From Ptychodera flava (lineage: Eukaryota; Hemichordata; Enteropneusta; Ptychoderidae): a DNA stretch of 64,000 bases. Location of the stretch: positions 16,706,772-16,770,771 of the forward strand of contig NC_091944.1 in the NCBI RefSeq assembly GCF_041260155.1, given 5' to 3'. The notes under the pieces were generated by a model that saw only the letters and a list, made by a program, of their open reading frames with translations, was not told where the DNA came from and did no database searches. Of the stretch, positions 37,636-49,229 are shown in pieces. Both the position numbers and the translations under genes were made by a program. Every line of letters starts with the position of its first letter. Positions within the stretch are counted from its first letter, which is position 1.

Positions 37636-37994
37636 TTAAAGGTAGAACGCACCTCGGGGACAGACATTCGGACTCAAACTTTTACAATTCTCTTCTGATA
37701 TACCACATGTGGGGGTTCATTTTAAAGCTCTTGGTAAAAGAAAACTTTTTACTGGCTTAGTTTTTCGAAATTCGAAAATTTTTATTTTTCTCCATAGAGT
37801 TAACACAGGGATGGCGGCCATTTTGAATTTCTAATATCGGTAAATCTTGGGTAATTTGTTTCTCTAGTACCAAAATTTGCATGGTGACCCCCTATTTTTA
37901 TTCTTGATTTTGAAAGAGAATGATTGAAAGATTCCTTGAGGAAAGTTAGAGCAAAAGTTTAAGTCTTTCACTTTCGAGGTGCATACTACCTTAA
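37636..37994 (+). repeat. TTAA-family ~360-bp element, intact copy
   Basis: The best-preserved member with both ends: TTAAAGGTAGAACGCACC on the left and GGTGCATACTACCTTAA on the right, i.e. inverted ends bordered by TTAA. The interior carries AGAGTTAACACAGGGATGGC and GGCCATTTTGAATTTC. No ORF. Confidence 0.85.
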
Positions 37995-39782
37995 AGCCAC
38001 AATAGCTGTGAATTTTATGCATTATTTTCATTATTTTATTTTCAAACCAAAGTTGGTTCTTGTAAATGCGCTAACTGAAGGACGTGTATAAAAGTATCAC
38101 TGCTTGCTGATTTGAACCATGCCTACACTTTTTAACAGATTTATTAATAAAGGAGTGCCTCAAGGTGCCCTCACGGAAAAATACAAAAATTGCAATTTTT
38201 CCCTGCACATACACATCTTGATCATACAAGAAACAAGAATGATGCCATTTCCTGGAATGCACAACATGTTGTCGTAATCTTTAATTTCTCTGTCACATGA
38301 TTAGTTTTTGATAATGGTGGGAAATCTAAAATGATATTAAAACATTTGAATTCACATGCCACTTTTGACACTTATGACAATGTTATACACTTTTTCAGTC
38401 TTTCATGGGTCTTATTCAAAGAAAACTCTTGGAAAACTGAGGATATTTTGAGATCAGTTTATTACACATTCATAGCTATTGTGCCTTTAAAGCATGCAGC
38501 TCAGCCAGTACATGTATAGCCTGTATTATTGCTAACAAGGGAATAGTCCAGATAAGAATTCAAATATAAACAATGATAGCACGTTTTACAGGTATAGATG
38601 CTCTGTTGACCTGCTAAATAGTTGGTGTTCCAACATGTTTTGCAGGTAGAACAAGAACTTACAATGGACATACAAATGAAAAATAGTGAAAAAATCTTCA
38701 AAAGTTGCCGTTACTAGTCCCGTAATCAAAGCAAACAAATAAGCTCTTCACCCTCTCAAGCTTGCCAGTCGTAAGTCAGTAGCCTGCAGATTTGAAAACT
38801 AGAATGCAAAAAAAAAAATATAAAAAATACAAATAAACCAAACAGCATTTCTTACCTTAGCAAATGATTATTTGACAGCATTGAGAGTCCCATAATATAA
38901 AAGCTAAAAAAGACACACAGACATAGACAAAAAATCTCAAATAGCATAGAGACATAATCATTTCCCTCCTGGATTTTTATCTGGTGATAACAGTCACCCA
39001 GACATTGATTTCATCACAGAATGCACAAATTTATTTCTGATGATTTGAATGAACTCCATCATCACCCTGACCTCATTGAACTCCTTTTAAAAGTAATTTG
39101 TTTTTTCCTGAATTAGATTCTGTTGTAGGTCAAATTCATCAAAAGAGACAAGACACTTAAAAGGGACCTGTATCTTGGCACACACAGTATAGGTTTGGAC
39201 TTATTACGCTATTATTTACTTGTTGTATATGAAATGTATTACAGGCAGGCAGATTACTTCTAAGATACCGGTTTATTGTTTCTATTACTTTCATCAGTCA
39301 CCATGACAACAGTGACATCAATCAACTTCTCAGGTCGCTCGCAAAAAATATTCCCGGCAAATACCTGTACTTACCATGGAAATTGCTTTTTGAAAAGTTC
39401 ACTGAGAAATCAGTTCACGAAAGGTGCCATCGGCCTGGTTGAATTCTGCATGTTGCAAACGCTGTAACCTATATTGAATCTGCCAAACTGAATGCTGTTT
39501 TGTGAGTTTCTAGATTCAGTGGATTATGCAGTAAAAACTGTGTAATCTATTCAACAATTAGAGGCACTGAATAAAGTGGTTGAAACTGTAAACATTATGT
39601 CACAAGGGAATGTTTCAAGTGCAGGTTGCAAATTTTGTAAATCCAAGAAATCCATCATAATGTCTTTTACAGCGGGTTTCAGTTCAGTACCACAACTCAG
39701 TGCATGAAACGGACACATTGCATGTACAAAAAAAACGATTAGCTTGGATATCATGACATATTTCAAAGTAACCGCGACTCTT

Positions 39783-40061
39783 GATTAATTACTGTAAACC
39801 AGCATGGGTCAGCTCTGTCTGGACTGAGATTTAAATAGTTAAATTACACTTGATCTACAGTGTAACTGTTTTTACAATTTCAGCTGAGAGTTGAGGAGCT
39901 GAAGAAATTTTCTCAGCTGAAACTAACTAAAAAACACACATTGTCTTGTTTTAGTTTTCAACTGAAACTGTAAAAACAGCTACATTGTAGATAAAGTGTC
40001 ATCAACTGCTCAGCTATTGGTCTAGACAAAGCTGCCTCATGCCGGTTTACTGTAATTAATC
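39783..40061. mobile_element. ~280-bp imperfect fold-back element
   Basis: GATTAATTACTGTAAACC at 39783 is matched in reverse complement by GGTTTACTGTAATTAATC ending at 40061. The similarity continues inward through GTCTGGACTG/TCTAGAC, TTGATCTACAGTGTAACTG and TTTTTACAATTTCAGCTGA for about 115 bp per arm with mismatches. No coding capacity. Confidence 0.7.
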
Positions 40062-40528
40062 TCTGTGTGATACCGGAGCTAATCCTAGATCGTACATACA
40101 ATGTGTCTGTCTCATACATAGAGTTGTGTCACTGAACTGAAATCCACTGTAAATATTTCTCTTTGGGGACAATACTTTCGATGTGAAGAAAAGATTTTGC
40201 ATGGAGTTTGTAAAATCGACTGGGATTTGGAAAAATTGTCAGGTGCCATACACACAACTGTGTTGAAAGATAATGATTTATAGTTGCTAGAGGAACTAAA
40301 AACGAACATTAGTGTAATCTCTTTATCAATTACTAATTGTAATCATGTATATTTTTTGATAATGTTTGGTCAAGGTGATAAATACAAAGAAGATTTAATA
40401 CTCAACAATGCAGTATCATAACAGGCTGCATGCCCATATCTACTCTATTCTGGAGGATAATTTTTCATTAGGATTATCAGAATATGTCTATCCTATTTGC
40501 TAAAAGTGAGCATGTTAATCTCCAGTTT

Positions 40529-40620
40529 TTAACCCTTTCACCGCAATGGTTCGGCCCATACCTATTGTTATTAATGGTGATTGTGGACCTGTTTACAGGG
40601 AATCGGGGTGAACAGGTTCA
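40529..40620 (+). mobile_element. 92-bp TTAA element
   Basis: TTAACCCTTTCACCGCAATG to GGGTGAACAGGTTCA. It is the same family as 30714-30806, with the right TTAA mutated to TTCA. Confidence 0.7.
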
Positions 40621-40742
40621 TACCTGAGGAAATTGTTTCAATTATCAGAAAAATTACATATTATGTGGTCATAAGAAGTGGTTGACCCAGCTATCAGCAA
40701 CATTTGAAGTATTTTTGTACTTACATCACAGGGCATAAAATC

Positions 40743-40970
40743 TTTACCCCTTTGAGCGCCAAAGTCAATTTTTGTTGCCTATATCAAAATATACACCAGT
40801 CAACTTTTTTCTAAATTTTGCTTAGATTTTGCTAAAAATCTGATGCCAATAAAATGTTATGTTAATTTGATCCAAAATTGTCCAAAAAAATTACAGAAAA
40901 ATTCACAAAATTGGTAAAATGCTGCACACAATAATTTTGGTGGGAAAAACTGCAGTGCTCAAAGGGTTAA
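40743..40970 (+). mobile_element. ~228-bp TTAACCCTTTGAGCGCC element
   Basis: CCCCTTTGAGCGCCAAAGTC to GCTCAAAGGGTTAA. Collinear with 30151-30373, sharing GATCCAAAATTGTCC-like and GGTGGGAAAAACTGCAG-like blocks. Confidence 0.7.
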
Positions 40971-41364
40971 TCATCTAATATCAACAATCAATATTTGACT
41001 TTGCAATGCTGCATGTTTCCACATATTCAAAGTTAAAATGTGTGATAAAGGTTTGTGTATTCTTCCTTAAGTTCAAAATGTAATCAAACACTATACATAG
41101 GGTACTATTTTGCTTAATTGTTATTCCTTTGAGTGCCAGGGTCAATATTTGTCACCTCTATTGAACTAAACAAAATGCAGACAATATTTTCCGATCCAGA
41201 GTTTGTGTCAGATTATTCCCAAAATTCGAGCTATGGCCAGTAGATGGTAAAACTGCACGTTTCACATTGTTGAAGCTATCGTGCTATGGGAGTTGTATGC
41301 CATTGTACATTATAGAACCCAAACGTGTAAGGCAAACGTGCATGACTAAACACTGTAAAAGTCT

Positions 41365-42587
41365 GCACGTTAGACATTTTAGACACGTTAGGTCCGTACA
41401 CGTTAGGTTTGCACCATACACGATAGGTTGCACGATTGGCATGATAGAAATTGGAGTCATGTGGAGAACCTAAAATGACGTACACGTTAGACATTTTAGA
41501 CACGTTAGGTCCGTACACGTTAGGTTTGCACGATACACGATAGGTTTGCACGATTGGCATGATAGATTTTGACTCATGTGGAGAACCTAAAATGACATGC
41601 ACGTTAGACATTTTAGACACGTTAGGTCCGTACACGTTAGGTTTGCACGATACACGATAGGTTTGCACGATTGGCATGATAGATTTTGACTCATGTTGAG
41701 AACCTAAAATGACATGCACCTTAGACATTTTAGACACGTTAGGTCCGTACACGTTAGGTTTGCACGATACACGATAGGTTTGCACGATTGGCATGATAGA
41801 TTTTGACTCATGATGAAAACCTAAAATGACATGCACGTTAGACATTTTAGACACGTTAGGTCCGTACACGTTAGGTTTGCACGATACACGATAGGTTTGC
41901 ACGATTGGCATGATAGATTTTGACTCATGATGAAAACCTAAAATGACATGCACGTTAGACATTTAGACACGTTAGGTCCGTACACGTTAGGTCTGCACGA
42001 TACAAGATAGGTTTGCACGATTGGCATGATAGAGTTAGACCTTACCGTGTTTGTAGCCATCACGTGAATCTTGAGACATATCTTATAACGTGCCGACCTA
42101 AGATTTACGGAGCTAACGTGTCTAAAATGTCTAACGTGTATGTCATTTTAGGTTGTCCACGAGTCAAAGTCTATCATGCCAATTGTGCAAACTTATCGTG
42201 TATCGTACATATACCTAACGAGTACGTATCTAACGTGTCTAAAATGTCTAACGTGTATGTCATTTTAGGGTCTCCAGATAAGTTGAATGGTACAGTCATG
42301 ATATAGGCCTACACGTTAGACATTTTAGACACGTTAGGTCCGTACACGTTAGGTTTGCACGATACACGATAGGTTTGCACGATTGGCATGATAGATTTTG
42401 ACTCATGATGAAAACCTAAAATGACATGCACGTTAGACATTTTAGACACGTTAGGTCCGTACACGTTAGGGTTGCACGATACACGATAGGTTTGCACGAT
42501 TGGCATGATAGATTTTGACTCATGATGAAAACCTAAAATGACATAGGCCTACACGTTAGACATGTTAGACAAGTTAGGTCCCTACAG
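41365..42587 (-). repeat. 117-bp satellite array, left part
   Basis: Tandem units of 117 bp contain CACGTTAGACATTTTAGACA, CGTTAGGTCCGTACACGTTA and two TTGCACGATACACGAT-like words. Most units share one orientation, but 42060-42290 holds units in the opposite orientation (CTAACGTGTCTAAAATGTC). Because 117 is divisible by 3, each strand carries long open frames with a 39-residue period; these are not taken as genes. Confidence 0.9.
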
Positions 42588-42782
42588 TTAGGGACTGGTC
42601 AGTTTCTTCAGCCTGGGGGGGGGCCGGTGGATTATTTTTGCCGACGTCAAAAACTGGTTGACCCCCCCTATTCCAAATTTTGAAAACAGGGTGACCCCCC
42701 CTATTCCAAATTTCGAAAACAGGGTGACCCCCCCCCCCCCCCCCCCCCCCGGCGCGCGACATAGGTAAAACAAAAGGTGGAC

Positions 42783-42787
<5 letters not shown>

Positions 42788-42868
<81 letters not shown>
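42788..42868. repeat. TA dinucleotide microsatellite inside the TIR element
   Basis: About 40 uninterrupted TA repeats, followed by an imperfect AT-rich tail to about 42905. Confidence 0.95.
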
Positions 42869-42875
<7 letters not shown>

Positions 42876-43559
42876 TTATATTTTACATTTTACATATATT
42901 TATATTTTAAATAGTCATTCTATGTTTTAATGAAATTGTTGACATGTCAGTTGTAAGATAGGAATTTCAAAATGTAAATCTTAAAGTTTGAATACAATAC
43001 ATTTTGAATGAGCTGTATTTTGAATGAGCTGTGAATGTATTTCACACTTTCTGTGCTTAACCAGATGTCCTGAACTGTTGTACAGAAATGGATGTCAATC
43101 ATTAATATCAAAGAGGAAAAGCAGTGAATGAAAAACTTTTATGGGTGTTAAGACTTGCCAACCATCCATTAAATCTCCTGAGGAGCCATAGAGAGCTTTT
43201 TTAGCCAAATCTGATGTGTACAGTGTCTGAGAGGACCTTTTCTTGTAACATTGAAACCATAAAAGCACAGGTAATAATGACAAAAACTGCCTTTTTTAAC
43301 TGTTATTTTGTTCATAAAAAAGCATCTTTCTACAGAAAACCAGTGACACAAAGGAAAATAATTGCATCAATAAGGAAAGATATCTTGTCATTTTTCTATT
43401 TCTAAATAAGTCACTGTATCAAATATATATTGTGAAATATTTGTGCATGTTGCTTTCTCATACTGAATTCTCATAGAGAGAACAGAAAAGTATCAGGAAT
43501 TTGTCATCCTTTTCATATGAAATGCAGATTTCATAATGGTACACTTTCACTTTGTGAAC

Positions 43560-43870
43560 ATCAAGATATCTCTGAAATATTAAAGTATGGCGCCCGAAGG
43601 GCGCGCCGAAAAATATGAAACATCCTGATATCTCCGATATATATGTCCTGTATATTAAAGTCATGCACCTGAAGGGCATGCTGAAAAGTGTCTGATATAT
43701 AAAAGTAATGAGCTTGAAGAGCACGCTGAAAAATATTGAACATACAGATATCTCTGATGTATGTATGCTTGATATGTTAAAGTTGGGCGTGCTGAAAAAT
43801 ATGACTGATTATTAAAGTTACGCGCCCAAAGGGCGCGCCGAAAAATACAACTGAATGATGAAATTTGTGG
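43560..43870. repeat. Internal ~85-bp diverged repeats with GCGCCCGAAGGGCGC hairpins
   Basis: The block ATATTAAAGT(A/C)ATGCGCC-like, then GAAGGGCGCGC(C)GAAAAATAT, recurs about four times at 43575, 43655, 43705 and 43810. Each contains a short GC-rich palindrome in otherwise AT-rich DNA. Confidence 0.6.
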
Positions 43871-44057
43871 CTGACACTAGCATTTTAGGCAATGATGAGC
43901 CTGTGTCAAAATTCAAAAACACACTGACCCCCCCTATGGGCATTTCAAAAACATGGTGACCCCCCCTATCACCAAAGTCAAAAACAGGGTGACCCCCCCC
44001 CCCCCCATGAATCCACCGGCCCCCCCCCCCAGGCTGAAGAAACTGACCAGTCCCTTA

Positions 44058-44656
44058 GGTTTGCACGATACACGATAGGTTTGCACGATTGGCATGATAG
44101 ATTTTGACTCATGATGAAAACCTAAAATGACATAGGCCTACACGTTAGACATTTTAGACACATTAGGTCCGTACAGGTTAAGGTCTGCACGATACAAGAT
44201 AGGTTTGCACGATTGGCATGATAGAGTTAGAGACATATCGTATAACGTGCCGACCTAAGATTTACGGAGCTAACGTGTCTAAAATGTCTAACGTGTATGT
44301 CATTTTAGGTTGTCCACGAGTCAAAGTCTATCATGCCAATCGTGCAAACTTATCGTGTATCGTACATATACCTAACGAGTACGTATCTAACGTGTCTAAA
44401 ATGTCTAACGTGTATGTCGTTTTAGGGTCTCCAGATAAGTTGAATGGTACAGTCATGATATACACGTTAGACATTTTAGACACGTTAGGTCCGTACACGT
44501 TAGGTTTGCACCATACACGATAGGTTTGCACGATTGGCATGATAGATTTTGACTCATGATGAAAACCTAAATGACATGCACGTTAGACATTTTAGACACG
44601 TTAGGTCCGTACACGTTAGGCGTGCACGATACACGATAGGTTTGCACGATTGGCTT
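44058..44656 (-). repeat. 117-bp satellite array, right part
   Basis: Continuation of the array at 41365-42587 after the inserted transposon. It repeats the same higher-order block seen at ~41975-42365, including the inverted units (TTTACGGAGCTAACGTGTC, then CCTAACGAGTACGTATCTAA), but without ~45 bp present in the first copy around 42035-42080. Confidence 0.85.
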
Positions 44657-44900
44657 TTTTGGTCACGTTAGTTCCGACCTAACATGTCAAACATGCACTA
44701 CTAAAATGTACAAATGTCTAAAATGAAAAAATCCCGACTTCTGGCCATGGATGCAAAATTCTGATAAACAACTGTAGCAGATGAAAAGTTACATCCACTT
44801 GGTTCAAAATTGTTAGAAAAATTACCGAAAAATTCATATAAATTTGTAAAATGTTGCTGTAAAATTTTGGCAGGGAAAATTACAGTGCTCCAAGGATCAA

Positions 44901-46600
44901 ATATAGTTTTAAAAACGATGCATATTTGATTTTTCTCCCCTATTGCAACTTATATTGCTCATTGTTCCCAAACTACAAAGTATGGTATGGAGCAGCACAC
45001 TTCTCCAAATGTTTGTCATCTACCAGAAAGACCTCGAGAAACAAACTGTTGTATGAAAATGACACACTCACTGGGAATATGCAGATTTGACTTCACTTCT
45101 CTGATGAGAGTGTTGGATTTCAGACACTGTAACAGAAGTTATTGGCCTTTTCACTTAATTCAAGAATGGAAAAGGTCAACAGGAGAAGTAGAATAAAGTA
45201 TTGATACTTGAACTAATACAACTAGAAAATGACTCGCATTTTAAGCATTTTCTGCTTGGCTTCACCGGCAACTGATCCTGTATCTCATTAATTATTTAAG
45301 AATGATCACAGACAGTCTGAGTGGTGATAAACGCCTAACAGTCTTTTAAAGAACATAAAAAAAAAATCATGGGCACTCTTGTGTTACTTATTCCTCCATT
45401 AAATCATTGAGAGCAATCCATGTTGACAGTACTCATTATTTTGGCAGGGGGATGGTCAAAAAATGACAAAAAATCTGGGGAACACAAAGTTTGAAAGAAA
45501 TTTTTCAGAATTGTTGCTTTTGGAAAAAAAAATCGCATTACTAGAGATTGAAAGAAGTGTTTATTAAAAAAACTATGCATTCTCTGATTACTCTCAAAAA
45601 GAGATTGTCGAACCTTGGAATAGGAAAATTTCCATAATCATCTGGCCAGCCACCTCCATTGATAAAGCATCCATAATATGTATGAACTGATGATGCCGTG
45701 ACTGTGGACATTCCTCATTCATTCTGTCATTCTGTAGGGACACAGGTGTATGTACTTTTTCTTACCTATGTGGTTAAGGAATCCCATTAGCTGTATGAGA
45801 CTTTCAAATTTAAACACTGTTCAACGAAAAAGTTGCTGCAGAAGTTCCCGCATTTACTGATTGCAGCAAGACTGCGTTGTTGGCCCCTTTGCCAATACTA
45901 GCTTTGCCTATAAGTTAAGACAGTTCATCTTTCAATGTGTCGAAAGCGTTAACCATACAAATGTACAAGTAACAAAATTTAAAATAGTGTGCTTCTTAAC
46001 TTTGTAAAGCTCAACCATTTGGGTATCTACTTTTGACGTTGCTTGTTCCTCGATCTGAAAGAAAAAGGATAATTATACGTAATTCATAAGTCTGCAGATG
46101 GAATTCTACAAGTACTGTATTATTCATAGATAGTCCAGCCATGTAACTAATATATACAGTACTCTTAGTGTATGTGGAATAGGAATGTTAGTATGAAGTT
46201 GTGGGAAAGTAGTATTTCAAAATTTTCATGTTTGAAGAATATTGTGAGACAGTGATATGAATTGATATCATGAATTGAAGGCCAACTATACTTGAACTAT
46301 ACATTCATGAAGTATTCAGTTTCTGTAAATCATGATAAAATTTGATCTCTCTGTAACTGTATGTAATTCTATATTGTAAAGGAGAAGGACTCTCGACGCA
46401 GGATGTAATTCGCTTTTCAGCAATTTCAAACATTTTTCATATTTTGGATTTTATTCCAGTACCTTGAGTTTAGTCATACCAAGTTACATTGAACAGGGAG
46501 ATTTAGGACAATCTTTTACTGTCAGTCAAACTTTAATTTAGGAGATTTATGATCCAAATTATAAGACTGCAGTGAATATATGTAAGACTTCAAGAACTTG
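44901..46600. other. Gene-poor stretch
   Basis: No exon or repeat family member recognised; AT-rich with scattered homopolymers. Confidence 0.4.
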
Positions 46601-46607
46601 TAATTCT

Positions 46608-46655
46608 GTGTGTGTATGTGTGTGTGTGTGTGTGTATGTGTGTGTGTGTATGTGA
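46608..46655. repeat. TG dinucleotide microsatellite
   Basis: About 20 TG repeats interrupted by TATG words. Confidence 0.9.
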
Positions 46656-47518
46656 GACAAATACTCACTATAACATGGATAAATGTGAAGAATACAGCCA
46701 CTTTATACATCCAGACTTCCTTATGTGTGTGTCTGTAAAAGATGAAAGTACTTGTTATGTAATTTATATCGATGTTTGTAGAATTTCTCCACTTCCTTTT
46801 GTAAAAAATCTTAACCGGAACCAAGGAAATTTAAATTTGATGTATAACGTTTTCTGGTACAGGCAAAGATATCATTAGACCATGAGCATTAATCTTGGAT
46901 CGTGTTATGCCCGGCTTCTTTGGAAGGTATTAATCATTCATTGAAGCAACCTCTGCAAGTAAGCTGTGCTCTTAGGTTAATGAAGCACTGTCAATTGGCT
47001 GAAATAAGCACTGTTGATTGGCTGAAGTACTGGCTTTTAATTTGCATAATGGCCTTGAAAAATTTGTGGTTGTCATAACTCACTGAGTAATGGAACTTAC
47101 ATGTTGTGCCTGAATGATTTTTTTTTTCGTGGTTCTATAAAACCTGTCTGTGAAAATTTACAGCATCACTCCTAGGGCTTTATAGAGAATAAATTTTGTC
47201 AGATATTTCTGTATTGAAAAATATGGACATCAACCCCCTCTATAAAGACTTTAAAAACGAAGACAAATCAAATATATCATAGAGAATGCTTGCCGTACAT
47301 TTTAAATTTTTTTTATTGTGAAGTCAAACTTTGAACAGACCTCTCGCTTACAAAATAGATGTGTTGCTCTTGAAATGTCTTCTACAACGATTGTTTGCAA
47401 ATACTGAAATACGTATTTTCTATTGTCAGTTTTGGGCATATCATTTTTGTAGAGAGCTTTAAGAGTACAGATGTACTGTGGAACAAACCTCTTTCGTTGT
47501 GAATGTGTGAAAAGGTAG

Positions 47519-47611
47519 TTTAATCTTTCACCTCCCTAATTTGGTATTATCCAATGGTTTTCCATTGGAACTTTAGACTTCTGTTCAGGAATATAGGGGT
47601 GAACAGGTTAA
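47519..47611 (+). mobile_element. 93-bp TTAA element, diverged copy
   Basis: TTAATCTTTCACCTCCCTAA to GGGGTGAACAGGTTAA. The ends and length match 30714-30806 while the middle is diverged. Confidence 0.6.
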
Positions 47612-47734
47612 CAAACCCCACCACCTGATTTTGAACAGCAGGATCCCTTACAGTGTCAGAGCTTGTGTTTCTGTCAATTACAAATTTACATATAAGGTGA
47701 ACATAATTTCCATCTGTATTCAGCGATGTAGATC

Positions 47735-48356
47735 GTCACGCAGTAAGCGAGGCTACCCACAATTCTCCATGATCTGTACACACGGAGATCACTCACTGAA
47801 CTGAAGCACATTTCTTCTGTACACAGAACAACTCGGTCTATATTTCAAAATTCTGGCAACATAGTTCTGATAATCATAATTATCTGATTTCTCATTGTGA
47901 AAAATGAGAACCCCTTTTCCGCGGAGGAGATAGCAATTTTGTATTTTTGTCGACATAGATTTTTGACAGCCATACACAATATTTCCAAGGAAACTAAGGG
48001 AATAAGTTGCATCTGTGTTGGCAAAAGAAAGGGTATTGATTTTTTTTAATGTTCGTAACAAAGGAAATTTGCATGTCTAACAGATGGCATGATGAGACCA
48101 TCTTAGTTGCTGATAACTTTATCTTGACAAGTGTGCAATTTTTAGCACCTCCAAACATCGACTTCTCATTCAATTTACTCTTGAATTTTAAACACAATCA
48201 ATAATTTTGGAACATAATTTTAACAAATAATCCTGAACTTAAATTGTAAGTTAAAAATTGTTAAGAAACTGATAAAATTGAAAAAGCCTTTAGCAAAAAA
48301 TGTCTGAGTGAACAAATCAAGGGGAATTGTGGGTAGCCTCACTTACTGTGCGTCAC
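47735..48356. mobile_element. ~620-bp segment with ~33-bp inverted ends
   Basis: The left end GTCACGCAGTAAGCGAGGC with TACCCACAATTC is mirrored by GAATTGTGGGTAGCCTC with ACTTACTGTGCGTCAC at the right, with small indels. No ORF resembling a transposase lies between. A non-autonomous DNA element is the simplest reading; target duplications are not evident. Confidence 0.5.
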
Positions 48357-49229
48357 TGTCATTTGTCAAAACAATGATTTTCACTTTTACTTTCCCCATA
48401 TTCGATTTTCTTGCCCTATTTTCACTCAGGGTAGGTTTTTGGGACTTTTCAACATATTCAAACTATATTCTGTTTGGTTTTCCTGATTTAAGGCAATGTG
48501 AAATTTGTCTTCCTGAGCACTAGTGCAAACGTTGAACAGACTTTGGTACCTAAAATAGAAAATGAAAGAGTTTTCCTGTGAACTAAAAAGCCAACAACCA
48601 TATAGTTAGTAATCAAAAGAAACTCCAACCAAAAGACGTATGTATACTTTTCCTCAGGTAACATTCAACATACGTCACAGTTTAAAAAATGATAAAATTT
48701 CTGTCATGTATAGGCTGTAATCAGATATCTTCTTGTTCTATATTTGAGGGGATCATTTGAGATTTATTCAGATCTTCTGAATTGCAGGTCGTATTTGAAT
48801 ATTAAGTTAACTCTGGGTAACTCTATACTAGAGTTATTCATATTTGACACAATAAGACATCCCACACCTTTATGTAAAACCAAACACATGGATTGTCAAA
48901 CAGGCATCTCTGGAAAGTCTCCTTGTGACTGATGATGAATTTAAGTATCTAGTCAGACAACCTTCTGGCAAAATTTTAAGCCTTTGGTTACCATATTGCA
49001 GTAAAATTGCTGTACCGGACAGACTATGAATGCGTATATGATCTTGCCCGGAATATTTTTGCACTCAAAGCAAGTTATTAAGGCATCTGAAGCATCCGGC
49101 ATTCCAGCAAATGAGAAGATGTTTTTATTTTTGTTTCCGGATGTAGTGTAATATTGATCAATTGTTACAGCCATCAAGCAAAAGTAGGAGTGGACATATC
49201 TATGATGCAAAAAAGTTTGCTTTTTTTTT

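Larger units (their letters stand above)
42591..44054. mobile_element. 1464-bp TIR transposon inserted in the satellite (Harbinger-like target site)
   Basis: The ends are inverted repeats of about 43 bp starting GGGACTGGTCAGTTTCTTCA and continuing through a G run to CCGGTGGATT. TTA precedes (42588-42590) and follows (44055-44057). Removing the element and one TTA restores the satellite reading CAGTTAGGTTTGCACGAT. A 3-bp TTA duplication suggests the PIF/Harbinger superfamily, but no transposase ORF is present, so it is non-autonomous. The interior holds repeated CAGGGTGACCCCCC words, C homopolymers, a TA microsatellite and small GCGCCCGAAGGGCGC hairpins. Confidence 0.8.
41124..44900 (+). mobile_element. 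Third TTAACCCTTTGAG-family copy, split by satellite and transposon
   Basis: The left part, 41124-41240 (TCCTTTGAGTGCCAGGGTCA), and the right part, 44735-44900 (CTTGGTTCAAAATTGTTAG ... GTGCTCCAAGGATCAA), match opposite ends of the ~225-bp family. Between them lie ~3.5 kb of 117-bp satellite and another transposon. Short inverted words (CTATGGCCAGTAG at ~41231 and CTTCTGGCCATGG at ~44741) flank the foreign interior. Confidence 0.5.

Noticed and set aside
41276..41962. 228-codon minus-strand ORF with 39-residue repeats
   Set aside because: It follows the 117-bp satellite exactly; any period divisible by three stays open once one unit is open. No non-repeat protein sequence or splice context supports a gene.
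41365..44656. CRISPR-like array
   Set aside because: Units are contiguous 117-bp repeats without unique spacers, and the genome is eukaryotic.
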